A stretch of DNA of 38,001 bases from Gamarada debralockiae (Eukaryota > Ascomycota > Leotiomycetes > Helotiales > Hyphodiscaceae), in NCBI GenBank assembly GCA_002803225.1, contig NXFV01000368.1:1-38001 (forward strand), in the 5' to 3' direction. The notes beneath the pieces were generated by a model. It saw only the letters and a program-made list of their open reading frames with translations. It was not told the origin of the DNA and searched no databases. Below are positions 20,985 to 31,697 of this stretch, one piece after another. Position numbers and translations under genes: made by a program. How positions within the stretch are numbered: position 1 is the first letter of the stretch; the number at the start of each line of letters is the position of its first letter.

Positions 20985-22554
20985 ATGGCGGTCGTCGACT
21001 TCCTTCTTTCTCCGTACACTATCCCAGTCGCATTTGTCCTCTTCTTCCTCGTCCCATATCTTACCTCTAACACCGCTCTCAAAGACATCCCTGGTCCATT
21101 CGCTGCGAAGTTCACGAATCTCTGGCTGCTGCTACAAGCTCGGCAGGGCAAGCGATACCTGAGTGTTAACCAAGCGCATGAGAAATACGGAAAGCTTGTC
21201 AGGATCCAGCCCAACCATGTCAGTGTTGCGGATGACAGTGCCATTAACACTATCTATGGCCACGGAAATGGCTTCTTGAAGTCGTGAGTACTCAATTGTC
21301 CCCAGCTGTTGGTTTTATCTAATCTTTGAAAGGGACTACTACGATGCATTCGTCTCCATCCAACGAGGTCTCTTCAACACTCGCGATCGAGCAGAGCACA
21401 CCCGGAAGCGTAAGACCATCTCGCATACCTTTTCCACCAAGAGCATCGGCCAGTTCGAAATATACATGCACCAGAACCTCGACCTCTTCGTTTCACAATG
21501 GGATAAAATTTCCAAGGCCGCCCATGGCGGCTTCGCAAAGATCGATTGTCTACACTGGTATAACTACCTAGCATTCGATATCATCGGCGATCTCGCTTTT
21601 GGGCAACCATTCGGCATGCTGGAGAAGGGAAAGGATATCACAGAAATCCAAATGTCGCCTGGCGCTCCCATCACCTATGCACCAGCCGTGGAAGTGCTAA
21701 ATCGTCGCGGAGAAGTTTCCGGAACTCTGGGATGCCTGCCTGCGCTCAAGCCATATGCAAAGTACCTCCCAGATCCATTCTTTAGTCAAGGTCTTGCTGC
21801 GGTGCAGAACTTGGCTGGTATTGCAGTGGCGCGTGTATCGCAACGTTTGGACGGCAAGCAGGACGTTGAACGTGTTGATCTACTGGCTCGTCTTATGGAG
21901 GGGAAGGATGAGAAAGGAAACAAGCTCGGAAGAGAAGAACTTACCGCTGAGGCCCTCACGCAACTTATCGCTGGCTCAGATACCACGTCTAACACTTCTT
22001 GCGCAATCTTGTACTGGGTTACGAAGACCCCAGGTGTGTTGCAGAAGCTGCAGAAGGAGCTTGATGATGCGATCACAACCGGTGCGGATGTCCCAACTTA
22101 CGACATGGTGAAAGATCTTAAGTACATGAACAACGTGATCCAAGAAACTCTCCGCATCCATTCCACCTCCTCGCTCGGCCTCCCCCGCGTCGTACCACCC
22201 GGAGAAGGTATCGAGATCCTCGGCAAGCATTTCCCGCCCTACACCGTGCTCTCCATCCCTTCCTACACCATCCACCACTCGAAAGAAATCTGGGGCAGCA
22301 ACGCCGACGAATTCGTGCCGGACAGATGGGACAATTTGACTGAGCGTCAAAAGAACGCTTTTATTCCTTTCAGCTATGGACCGAGAAGTTGTGTGGGGAG
22401 AAATGTAGCGGAGATGGAGTTGGCGCTTATTGTGGGGACGACCTTTAGGAGATATGATTTTGACCTCTATCAGAAGCAGCTGGATACTAGGGAGGGGTTT
22501 TTAAGGAAGCCGCTTCAGTGTATGGTTGGGATTAAACTGAGGAAGAATATCTAG
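20985..22554 (+). CDS. bphA: Benzoate 4-monooxygenase, cytochrome P450 CYP53 type
   Basis: Two exons (20985-21283 and 21333-22554; 49-nt intron with GTGAGT donor) give 506 residues. The N-terminus is a membrane anchor (IPVAFVLFFLVPYL) followed by the hinge IPGPFAAKF. Family-specific stretches are very well kept: YGHGNGFLKSDYYDAF, GLFNTRDRAEHTRKRK, CLHWYNYLAFDIIGDLAFG, EVLNRRGEVSGTLGCLP and PYAKYLPDPFFSQGL. The I-helix AGSDTTSNTS (313-322), ExxR in ETLRIHS and heme loop FSYGPRSCVGRN with Cys 453 are intact. Known: CYP53 enzymes such as Aspergillus BphA hydroxylate benzoate to 4-hydroxybenzoate, the entry to protocatechuate and the beta-ketoadipate pathway, with electrons from cytochrome P450 reductase in the ER; they detoxify plant benzoates. 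Substrate here is inferred from the family. Expression is usually benzoate-induced. Confidence 0.93.
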
Positions 22555-23490
22555 GAGGGCTTGAATTTGGGGTGGAGTTGGGGATCTGCTTTGGTTGAGG
22601 AGATGGAAAGGTCATCTTCGTGCCATGGGCTTCATGTGGTTCTGATTAGGTGTATGAACTATCTTCCAATGAATTTCTTGTACATCATTATGCAAGCGCC
22701 TATCTCCAGACGAAAACTTGCTTTGTCCAGTCATCATCCCTTTAAGTTCAGCCCAAATACAAAACTTGGGTGTCCAAATTCAACTAGGCTAGTTGTCTAG
22801 GAGGCATCAATACCTATATATGGCTGTATCTCGTTCCTTCCATGATTAGAATCAACCAGATACCTATCCTTTACCCCAAGTCCAGGTCTTCCCGAAGTGG
22901 TACTTCAATACCACACGGCCTTCCGAACACGATTTTTGTCTTCAACGTCACCTTGGGAGAGTTCTCATTTCTTCGCTGCCGAGCGTTGGGCAGAGCTGCT
23001 CTACTAGTCGTCCTCATTCTAAACTTCTTCATCGATATAATTTCCGTCGTCATTCTCGCGGCAAGAAGGTCCTTCCTCTTAACTTTCAAGTCTCTCATAC
23101 TTGAGTCTAGGGACTAGGTAGAAACGAGATGAGCAGAGGAGTGAGACTTGAGAAGTCCAGGAGCAGGCAAGACGATCTTAGTCCGAAGCTAAAGGCCCAA
23201 GGGTCAGGTTTCTCTAATGAATTGTTCTTCGGTTGTACTGGTTAATGAGAGTCCCGGTGAGGGAATATATAATATATTGTGAGGATGGAAATGAATGTGA
23301 AACTTCTGTTCACAAATTTGACGTTTAATTTTGAATTTTCGAGGGCATTAGAAAGGAGTTCTGAGGAGTTCTGAGGAGTTCTGAGGAGTCGCTGAGACGG
23401 CCTTTTATTTCCGCTTTTTAAAAGCCAAGACATGAGCTTAATGGTAGTAAATTATTCTCAGAGCGGAAGAAATAGCTATATAACACATAC
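22555..23490. other. Intergenic region after CYP53
   Basis: About 0.9 kb with small frames on both strands (22842-23117 plus and 22871-23098 minus overlap each other). None shows a recognisable domain. Includes the short tandem repeat at 23355-23384. Confidence 0.4.
23355..23384. repeat. 10-bp tandem repeat, three copies
   Basis: GGAGTTCTGA is repeated three times in a row, followed by a degenerate fourth unit (GGAGTCGCTGA). It may be a slippage product and is not linked to any gene that I can name. Confidence 0.75.
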
Positions 23491-23784
23491 CTCTGTTGCC
23501 AGAAATTGCTTCTTCAGCTTCGACTTCACCATGCGAGCTTTGATGATATACCAGTTCTTCCACGTCGGAGAAGAGCTCGAGGAAGTGGCGTGGATTACCG
23601 TAGACGAAGAGACTCTTGCCTTGATTCTCGATCCCATAGTGCAAATGAGGGACAGATTGCGCAAGAGATTTTGCTTTCTCGTTGTCGTATAAATTTGGTT
23701 GCCTATGAGGCTTTCGTGATAGTCTTGCTGACCCTCAGGAAATATGGGTGAAAGTGACCAGATTTCGTTCGGCATTGAATTCAT
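23491..23784 (-). pseudogene. Unrecognised coding-like segment, probably broken gene
   Basis: From ATG 23784 the minus strand reads MNSMPNEIWSLSPIFPEG. Near 23700 the coding signal moves to another frame and continues as NLYDNEKAKSLAQSVPHL, then GKSLFVYGNPRHFLELF, SDVEELVYHQSS and EAEEAISGNR, before a good splice donor GTATGT at 23490. The amino-acid composition and the donor exactly at the end of the open block argue that this was real protein. No acceptable downstream exon or clean link between the two frames is visible, so it is either a multi-exon gene that I cannot assemble or, more likely, a decayed copy. No domain is recognised. It may once have belonged to the same gene as the decayed sequence at 24417-25990, although the order and spacing do not prove this. 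Confidence 0.35.
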
Positions 23785-24416
23785 GACTACGGCAAATGTT
23801 AACGCATAGGTATGTTTGCCAAAGTACGAGCTGTACAGCCTAGCCAATGGTATCACAATGTTACGTCTGGATTGATAGCATTCTTGCGGTTTCTCTGGGC
23901 ATTTCACAACTGTCGTTCATATCGGGGATGAGGTACTGGTGTTGCTGCGTCAGTGAATTCTTGGATACCGCTTTCTGAGAAGTGGTCACACAAAGATGAG
24001 CACCTCCAAACATGATTTTCTATTGTCGATAGCCGTGCTCGCTTTTGTCGGCACAGCCTCTCTCTCCGAACTACTCTTTTCTTCTCTGCCTTCCTACACC
24101 GCTTCAAGCTCGCTTTATTAGCAAAGCCCTTCAAATATAACTCGATTTTCCCATACCGCACAATCTCGGGTAAAGCTTTGAATCTTCAGAACACTTCAGG
24201 CGGTCCTTCCACTGTCTCAACATTCGGGCCCGAAGCTCGACGACCACTTCTGCGCCCAGACTTGGAACACAGAATGGAGGAATCTCTCAGCATTAGCAAA
24301 GAAGACCTTGGGTGTATCACCAACCCCTCGACAAGTGTCCTGAGCGTGATGAAGGCGTATCTGGGAGCAAAGAACCACTCGCTTTCCCTGAAAGCCTCAG
24401 AAATGTACAAAAATGA

Positions 24417-25990
24417 CTATTTACCCTCTTCAAACAGTACCGAGTCTTCCATCTTATCCAATCTCTTCTTATCATCAGCACCAATATCCATTAGATGGCT
24501 GTACCAGTATCTGGACAAAGCAATGACTTTCTCTGTTTTTATTCGGCCACGGAGGGTTTCAGGGTAGCCGCTGCGCACGAGTACGCCAAAATGCGCCGCA
24601 TGTCATCAGCTCGGCGGAACTGCAATGTCTGAGATACTTTGACAGAACCCTCACCAACAGCTCGTCACCAATGTGCTGGTTTCCAGACAGGCCGAAGTCG
24701 GTCAATGCTTCGTGCCGGGTTCTGCTCTGGTAGTATCTCATAGAGATGCGCCTGTAGGGGATTGAAAGGGCTCAGGTCAAGAATTCTTTTGCGTTGGTCA
24801 TGTTCCCATTCGATGGATACCTTGATCAAGAAACCAGCCACTGGTAATCTTCCCACAGTTTCTGGATCCTCGTAAAATCTGGATTTCAAACAATTACGGA
24901 AGTTCCAGGCAATCAATTCGCCATCGAAGACGGATGAAAAGTTGGAGAACCAGAAAGAAGATCGTCTATGTATATGGAATATATTTGACTCTTGAGTGTA
25001 GGATGACGGTTGTGGGTAGAGCTAATGTTGGCGGTTTGGCTATGAATCTGCCGGACATTGTGCTGTAAGAAAAAAGCCAGTTAAAAAGAACATTTGAACG
25101 GATAATTGAAATGTTTAGACGGGACACGCAGATGGCACACACCGTAGTCAAAGTGGTCATCCAGATGGCAAGCCCAGCCAGTCGCCACCGGTCATATGCT
25201 CTGCAAGACACTTGCTGGGATAAGCCTGTATGGATCAAGCTTCCAGAGTCGATCTCCAAGCGTGCCCAGGTCCTCTTTGTAGAGGGCTGACATCACTGGA
25301 AATGCATTCTTGCGGAGAGTGGCACCATGGCGCCCTTGATGGAATCAGCGAAAGAGTATCGAATTAGCGTCGTGTCAGTGATGTCCATGAAAGTAACACG
25401 GGAATCGCCATCGTCTTGGTTGAATTCGAAGGACTTATCAAACCCTCGAATGCATTGAAAGCCTTCTCTCATCAAGACACCTGGGTTAAAGCGGTGCCGA
25501 CGACCAAACAAGCGGTAGTGAATGGGAGCGACACACCTCTCTTATCTTTCGGATCAACATTGTTCGGTCCCCATTCAGACTCTTGAAGATTTTGGCCCAT
25601 CTTAGCTCATGATCCAGCGCCCATTCATTTTTCTTGGAGTCAAAGATGTGGATGAGCTGAAGAACCGCGTTCAAGATGTCCTTTCTCGAAGTCACGTAAT
25701 GTTGGACGAATGCCAGGCAACGATAGCGGTCATGGCTGCCAATGCGGGCTATGACAAAGCATTTATGGCGGAACGGCATTGAGACAAGCTATGCTAGGCT
25801 ATTCACGCGACTGTGGATGGCGAGGATATATCGAAGGGGCGAAATTCGTTCGTTCAAAGTTGCTTGGAGATTGGAGAGCGATATCGCTGGCAATCTTTGT
25901 GCTACAGTTGAGATATCGTGGTCAGGGAGCGGGTACGAAGTATATCGATCAAATTGGGCAAGTTCCCGAGGAGGGAGATGGCCTCACTAA
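24417..25990 (-). pseudogene. Decayed gene of an unrecognised fungal family
   Basis: Coding-like sequence runs down the minus strand through changing frames. In order: RELAQFDRYTSYPLPDH, QRLPAISLSNLQATLNER, ISPLRYILAIHSRVNSLA, an in-frame TAG (about 25,792), PFRHKCFVIARIGSHDRYR, EWALDHELRWAKIFKSLNG, then after a GTGTGT..TTTAAC..CAG intron-like gap FMDITDTTLIRYSFADSI, ALYKEDLGTLGDRLWKLD, YDRWRLAGLAIWMTTLTT, a clear intron (GTGTGC..TTAAC..TTACAG, about 25141-25062), VFDGELIAWNFRNCLKS, NPLQAHLYEILPEQN, RSIDRLRPVWKPAHW, DELLVRVLSKYLRHCSSAE, GVLVRSGYPETLRGRIKTE, YWYSHLMDIGADDKKRLDK and the stop at 24417. At least two single-base shifts (near 24,665 and 24,600) and the TAG disable it. A TATATAA on the minus strand near 26,010 may be its promoter. 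I do not recognise the family. The segment AGLAIWMTTLTT could be membrane-spanning. Confidence 0.6.
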
Positions 25991-26825
25991 GACTGGGGAG
26001 GTCTTATATATACAGAAGTATAAGAGAAAAAACATTTAGTACCATGAAAGAGACACATGAGATATGTCTACAAACCCCCAACAGCAGTTAGATTTAAAAG
26101 AAAGTAGAGATTGTCAGTTTGTTTCATCACTGGCTTCATACTTACAGATCCCAAAGAATTCCCCAGAGCTTCCCAATCAAAACATGACCCAGGGACAAAG
26201 GACGAAGACAACGAAAAAATCTCAAATGAATATAGCTGTAGGAATTTGTATGCAGAAGTTGAATCATTCAAGTTCACTCAATGAGTCACACTCAGGACTC
26301 ATTGAACGCAATTCATATGGCTCGAGACAGCTGAAAGACGTAGATTCATAAATAGTTATCATTCTACATAGCAAGATGTGTCAAAGGAAAAGGGGAAGAT
26401 CAGAAGACGCATTGCATATTTCTCCACCCACGTGAAGTGCTATCAGTGACTGATAAATGAGTGACAATAGTATCTCAGTTCAGCGATTCACATGACCTGA
26501 GGAATCACTGCTGTTGCTGCTCTTCAGCTGGCACATTCAAGGTAAGCTTTGCACTGCAACCACCCAGACCTCCATTTGTAATGTTATGCAAAATGTTTGC
26601 CCCAAACCTTGACTATCTCTACTCAAATGGAGTAATCCTGAAACTTCAGGCTGGCCTTTACACCTTGAGTCGTGCATTTTAATTACATCACGTGATCAGC
26701 ATGTTGTCTTGGATCTTGTATAGTGTCACGCTTAGAGCTGTATTTCTTGAGTATCTGGAAGCTGCTAATTCTGCAATGTCGATACAAGGATGTTAGAAAG
26801 AAGATTAATCATGACAAAGTGGCAA
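25991..26825. other. Intergenic region
   Basis: About 0.8 kb between the decayed gene and the 3' end of the acyltransferase gene. Small frames on both strands have no recognisable product. An inverted repeat with AP-1-like halves lies at 26278-26305. Confidence 0.4.
26278..26305. promoter_or_regulatory. Inverted repeat with TGAGTCA half sites
   Basis: TCAATGAGTC and GACTCATTGA are perfect 10-bp arms separated by 8 bp. The first arm continues to TGAGTCA, the consensus for AP-1/Gcn4-type bZIP factors. A separate 13-bp palindrome, TTGAATCATTCAA, lies at about 26259-26271. Binding is only inferred. Confidence 0.4.
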
Positions 26826-28745
26826 TCACTCGACGACCGAAAAGAACTCGGTATCTGCCAGATCGTCCAGAGAATCATTCGGTGATACATTGCGATAAAG
26901 TTTCCTAGGATGCGGCAGCTTCGCAGCGTCGCAATCAGGAAAGAGATCGGGACCGAATGTGTCGACAAGCTCCGTAACTTGTCGAGATAATTCAGTCCTC
27001 TGCTCCCGCAGCCGAGTGAGGATACTGGCCGAAGATGGCGACAGACAGAGCACAAGCGGCCGCAGCGACTTCAGAATATCCATGCCAGTCTCTCCAAAGA
27101 TCAGAGCTGCGTATGTGAGCATTGGAAAGACGACGTATGCAGCTAAGACAATGGCCCAGATAGAAACCTTTTCGGGAACAAGACCATTGATATGGTTGTA
27201 TCGCGTCCACAACGCAATCACGATTGCATAGTACGTGTAAAGCAGTGGCGCCAGGCATCCAGCGACGAGAATCTTCCAAGTGGCCATGACATCGTTGCCT
27301 CGGATCTTGACATTTGATGCGGCTAAAGCTTCTTTCGTCTTTTTGTGGGAATATGTCCTCGCGGCGATGAAGACTGGCGAGAACAGGATTAAACCAGGCA
27401 GAGTTCCAATGGCGAGAACGCTGAGTTTTGAGATGCGGTATATCAATGACGACAGAACCCCGAGTATTGAGAAGCGGGTGTACTCCAGTTGATGATCGCG
27501 AAGACCGAGGAGTCGAAGGTGCTGAGTGTATTGGTTGACCGACTTGGAAAGAGTCTGGATTCGTGGATCTGTCTTGTTCCGTGTGTATCCTTTGAGTAAA
27601 CGTCTATTGATCTCATTGACTGTAGAGAGCGGAGGTTGTTTCGTTTTCGTGGTGTATAATCGTCTCGCAGCTTGAACAAGCATCAGAGTCTCGAAATCTG
27701 GAGCTGTCACTGTAACGGCCGCCAGGGACTGGTAAATGCTATCCAGTAACTCGCCAACACTCTCACGTCGCTTGCCATTTTTGAAATTGCTGACGAGATC
27801 AGATGAGATTTCCACTGGGTCTCCGAACTCCACGACTGTCCGGGACCGGAATTTGTGGGCGTGGAAGTAATTCATACCCACAGGAACGACTGTAACATGA
27901 GTGCCTTCGGAGAGACTACCGAGCGCCATGATTGCGATTCCGGCTATGTCCTGTCAGTATCGCACTCTTGGACAGAACTGGAGAGGCACCTTTGAGTGGA
28001 AGCATATCTGGGCGGTCATGACTTCCGCCCTCGGGAAATATTCCGATACATCCATGTTTGCGAAGTCTTTCAAATACTGCATTGTAAACGTCCGTCTGGT
28101 CGACGTGGGGTGCAACTTTGAAGCCTGTTCCCCCTGGCTGAGACAGCTGATGGAGAACGGCTTCTGCAGTAGGCGCTGCCTTGAGAACAACCTTCTCCGG
28201 ACCGCATATCTCTGCGATGTCAAGTTTCTGAGATTCGCCATTGATTGCCGGCAAATAGATTGACCCTCCAACTTCGAACCCAGGTCCATCGAACTTGGTT
28301 CCAATTCCTCCCAACAAGCGTTGATCCCCGTTTGGGTCCAGAAGATGCACAGCACCTTCGGCTAGTTTGATGTTATCCATAGCTCTCGAGACTGGTACAG
28401 CACCAATTAGGGTAGCAAGGGGACCAATTATTGGCTTGTCGAAAGATTTTTCTGCCATGAGCCAAGATATACGTCGATTCAGCGACTTCATAATGCGCAT
28501 AAGGACTAACGAGTCAACGAACTATACACATTATCAGTCGTCTTGTCCGATCCAATTGATGTCATAAGGCGAACTTGATTGGCGTGTGGGGCAGCTACTA
28601 AAATCACAGCGCCTTCCGATGGTACTCTCCAAGGCCCCCGCACCTGTACTTCTCTGAAGAAGATGTCGAGGGACGGTGCGAATATACCGAGAACCAAATC
28701 ATACAGCCAGCTTGCCGTCGGCGCTGCCGATGGCTTTGGCGCCAT
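26826..28745 (-). CDS. Glycerol-3-phosphate / dihydroxyacetone-phosphate O-acyltransferase
   Basis: Three exons (28745-28575, 28521-27990, 27943-26826) give 606 residues. It transfers an acyl group from acyl-CoA to glycerol 3-phosphate or DHAP, the first step of phospholipid and triacylglycerol synthesis, in the ER membrane. Splicing rebuilds the acyltransferase block I (APHANQFVD, His about 54 and Asp 60); FPEGGSHDRPDMLPLK (from about 219) is block III, and VTVVPVGMNYFH is the later block. The C-terminal half carries hydrophobic helices (LAIGTLPGLILFSPVFIAAR, LYTYYAIVIALW, WAIVLAAYVVFPMLTYAALI). The layout matches yeast Sct1/Gat2 and Gpt2/Gat1. The usual fungal length is about 700-760, so the C-terminal tail is shorter than normal. 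Introns are 53 and 46 nt with GTTCGC and GTGCCT donors, weaker than those nearby. A GTGAGT at 28820 may begin a leader intron. Divergent from the HET gene. Confidence 0.9.
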
Positions 28746-29404
28746 ATTGGGCGGTATTTGGATTGGTTGAACTGTACAACCGTCAGAGATGATAGGATTT
28801 TGAAGCTTGATTACACTCACTGAGAGAGTATGATTATTATACGACCTACATAGGTGGATGTAAGTTATGAGGTGCTGTTTTCAGGACGTTGATTTTGATG
28901 GGAGAGTGGTGACTCTTGCTGCGCCGCTTTTGCTGTTCGAATAAAGTGACCGATTTGTAAGAGCTTACCTATTGGAGGGATCTGGAGGTTTTGGTGGCCT
29001 ATCGATTTACAGACCGCATTTTATCTTCCTACAGTGTGTTGGAGAGAGCTTAAACATGTCGCCAGGTGCCTTCAGATGAGCCTGTACGGAAAGTCCGCAG
29101 TTCGAAACTGCTGTCACGCCTCCCGCTCCCAATCAGAAGATGCATCACGTGATCTTATGAGCTTCTCAGAATACTCGAAGTTATCAAGCCACTGATCAAG
29201 ATTTCCTGTAATAATTCGCACTTTGCAGGTTCAGCTAGTCATTTCCCGATCAAGTGCATGGAGATGAGGAGAAAGAAATTCGCCCCTCACAGCAAATGGC
29301 CCCCAACTTTTACTCCTGAATTGGTCTGTGCTGCAGCTAGTGAGACACAGGTAAGCTTGAACTTCAACCTCTATCTACTCTTGAGAGTCTTCAACAACAC
29401 TAAC
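28746..29404. promoter_or_regulatory. Divergent promoter region between acyltransferase and HET genes
   Basis: About 660 bp carrying both promoters. A splice-like GTAAGC at 29351 with CACTAAC branch near 29399 hints at a leader intron or an upstream ATG (29258) for the HET gene. A CACGTG-like TCACGTGATC lies at about 29145-29154. Confidence 0.45.
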
Positions 29405-31512
29405 ATGAATACTCATATGCTAAGTTCCGGCATTCCAGACATCTGCAAGTGGTGCGGAGAGAACAATTCAAGCATCGTGTTCGAAAACGCAAACCTCTGC
29501 AGCAAATGCCACGAAAAAGCCATCCTAGCAGTTCAAAACCCAAGACTTTGCCGAGTATGCAGCGTCTTGCTCACAGATAAGGAGGCGATTCGGGGCCTTT
29601 TTTCTGAGGGTGGGTTCAGACATTCTCTCGCGTGCGATTTGCGACATGAGTCTGAAAATTGTTGCGGTTTGTGTCGAATGTTTCTGCTGCAAGATCCGAA
29701 TACCGATTCTGGGAGGCTTCAGTTTGTTCCATTGTTTCTTACTGCCTTGAGGCCGAAGGGTGCAGAAACAGAGGAGATAGTGGATTATTCGTCAGCCGGA
29801 GACATCAATGCCTTTTATTTCAGTTCCGAGCCTGATCAATTTAGTCTTGAATTATCCATCTCAGCGCATGCAGGTGCGTGCCCACCCATCAATCGATAAC
29901 ACGTGCTCATTTCTTTCTAGATAATCCTGCCGCAAAGTACATCAGTCAACGACCACCTGAGACAGATCTTGGAAATGAGTATATGAATCAGCAAATTCGG
30001 ACCTGGCTCAATGAGTGTTTGAGAAGTCATCCTGAGTCTTTATCATGTGATGGAGACGCGCCCTCACCAGAACCGTACCTCCCAACTCGAGTTATTGATG
30101 TTGGGTCAATATCCGATCCTCAATCAAGGCTATTCCAGCCAGCTTCAATCACCTACGAACAGTATGTAACACTCAGCTATTGTTGGGGAAAAGATCGCTT
30201 TACCACGACCACAATGAACAACATCGAGACCCACAAACAAACCCTCGATCGGTCCAAGTTGCCTCAAACTTTCAAAGATGCTATACAAACGACGAGGAAC
30301 CTTGGTTTCCGGTACCTATGGATTGATGCGCTCTGCATCATTCAGGACAGCGACGAGGATAAAGCTAAAGAAATTGGCAAAATGGGAGATATCTACAACA
30401 ACGCGACTCTCACGATCGCCGTTGTAGGCGCAACCCGCGTCGCAGAAGGTTTTCTCAAACCCAAACCTCAAATCTCAGTCGAAATTCCCTATCGATGTCC
30501 AAATGGAGTAATGGGTTCAGTACGAGTCGCCCCACAGAGAGCAGTAGATCTTTGGCAGGCGCCATTGTTCACCCGGGCTTGGTGTTTACAAGAAAATCTT
30601 CTATCGCCTCGACTTCTTCTTTATACAGATACGGAAGTGATATGGCAGTGCGAATCAACTCCTATAAAGCGACCGGATACCACTCATGTGGCCTATGTGC
30701 GAGGTGACCCTAAGCTTGGCGGCTCACCGTTTCGACGATTACCGGCAAATATCCTCACTCCTGTCAAAAACGCAAATGAAGTTGAAGATGGCTCAGCTGA
30801 TGCTGAACGTTACCAGATTTGGAGGTCTTTGGTTGAGAACTACACTCGGCGGCGACTCACTGTGGCATCGGACAGACTCCCAGCACTGTCTGGGATTGCG
30901 CAAAAGTTTAAAGAGGCTTGGTCTGACGAATATTATGCCGGTCATTGGAAGCGGCAATTCATTCCTCTGCTATCGTGGCGACGAAGTAATATGAAGGATC
31001 AAGGATACTACCCCCAGTTGTCGGAATACCGAGCTCCAAGCTGGTCATGGGCCAGCATCGATGGTCCGATTGAATTTGACTTCAGATTCGATCTGGGTAA
31101 CGCCAGAAGCCTGGGAGCGAAACTGGTATCCTGCGTGTTTGATATGGAATCGAAGGAGAAAGACTTCGCCGTATTAGAGGCTTCAATGATCCCAGCGAGG
31201 GATATCCCGGACCCCGACAATGCTTCTAGGGGAACCGTGTTCTTGGACGACCATAAAGAGGATACTTGGCCACGCTTCTCTGATCGCTTGACTCACTTAA
31301 ACGAGGAGATGATGGGACTGACCTGGTGCATGCTTCTTGGTGAAGGGAAGTCCGGCTCTGGAAAAATGATGAAGACAATAGGTCTGCTAATTATGGAAGT
31401 GGAAGACCCACCCGGAGCGTTCTCTCGGATTGGGCTCTATGAGTCGTTTGTGAAAGGCACTTCTAAGCTATGGGTTGGTCCCGAGAAAAGGAGGGTAGTG
31501 AAGATTATATAG
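29405..31512 (+). CDS. HET (heterokaryon incompatibility) domain protein
   Basis: Two exons (29405-29873 and 29921-31512; 47-nt intron, GTGCGT donor) give 686 residues from ATG 29405, which has A at -3. An in-frame ATG at 29258 would add 49 residues, but a splice-like GTAAGC inside that extension argues for leader sequence. The N-terminus holds several Cys pairs (CKWCGE, CSKCHE, CRVC, CCGLC), possibly metal-binding. The HET domain starts with YVTLSYCWGKD (about 238-248) and continues with LPQTFKDAIQTTRNLGFRYL, WIDALCIIQDSDEDK, GDIYNNATLTI and AWCLQENLLSPR, all hallmarks of the family. The C-terminal part (APSWSWASIDG, EFDF) is the usual HET tail. Known: HET-domain proteins trigger death of fused cells that differ at het loci and are linked to TIR-like folds. 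Most genes of this large family have no known partner. The allele partner is not evident in the window. Confidence 0.9.
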
Positions 31513-31697
31513 AAGGCCCTTATAGTTGAAATGGAGAAGATATTGTGACACTGAGAAGGCCAATCACTTGAATAAAAGGGATTGGATTTACTTCATATTT
31601 GCGACGTTAGGATACATTATACCCCGACTCCGCCTTCCCATATCCTTTGTATTTCACATAGGAAATCTTCCCGATGCAATCTATGCATCTAAGCTAC

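Noticed and set aside
10875..22554. Secondary-metabolite gene cluster around the two P450s
   Set aside because: No polyketide synthase, peptide synthetase or terpene cyclase is present, and the genes between are housekeeping (RPE) or unrelated.
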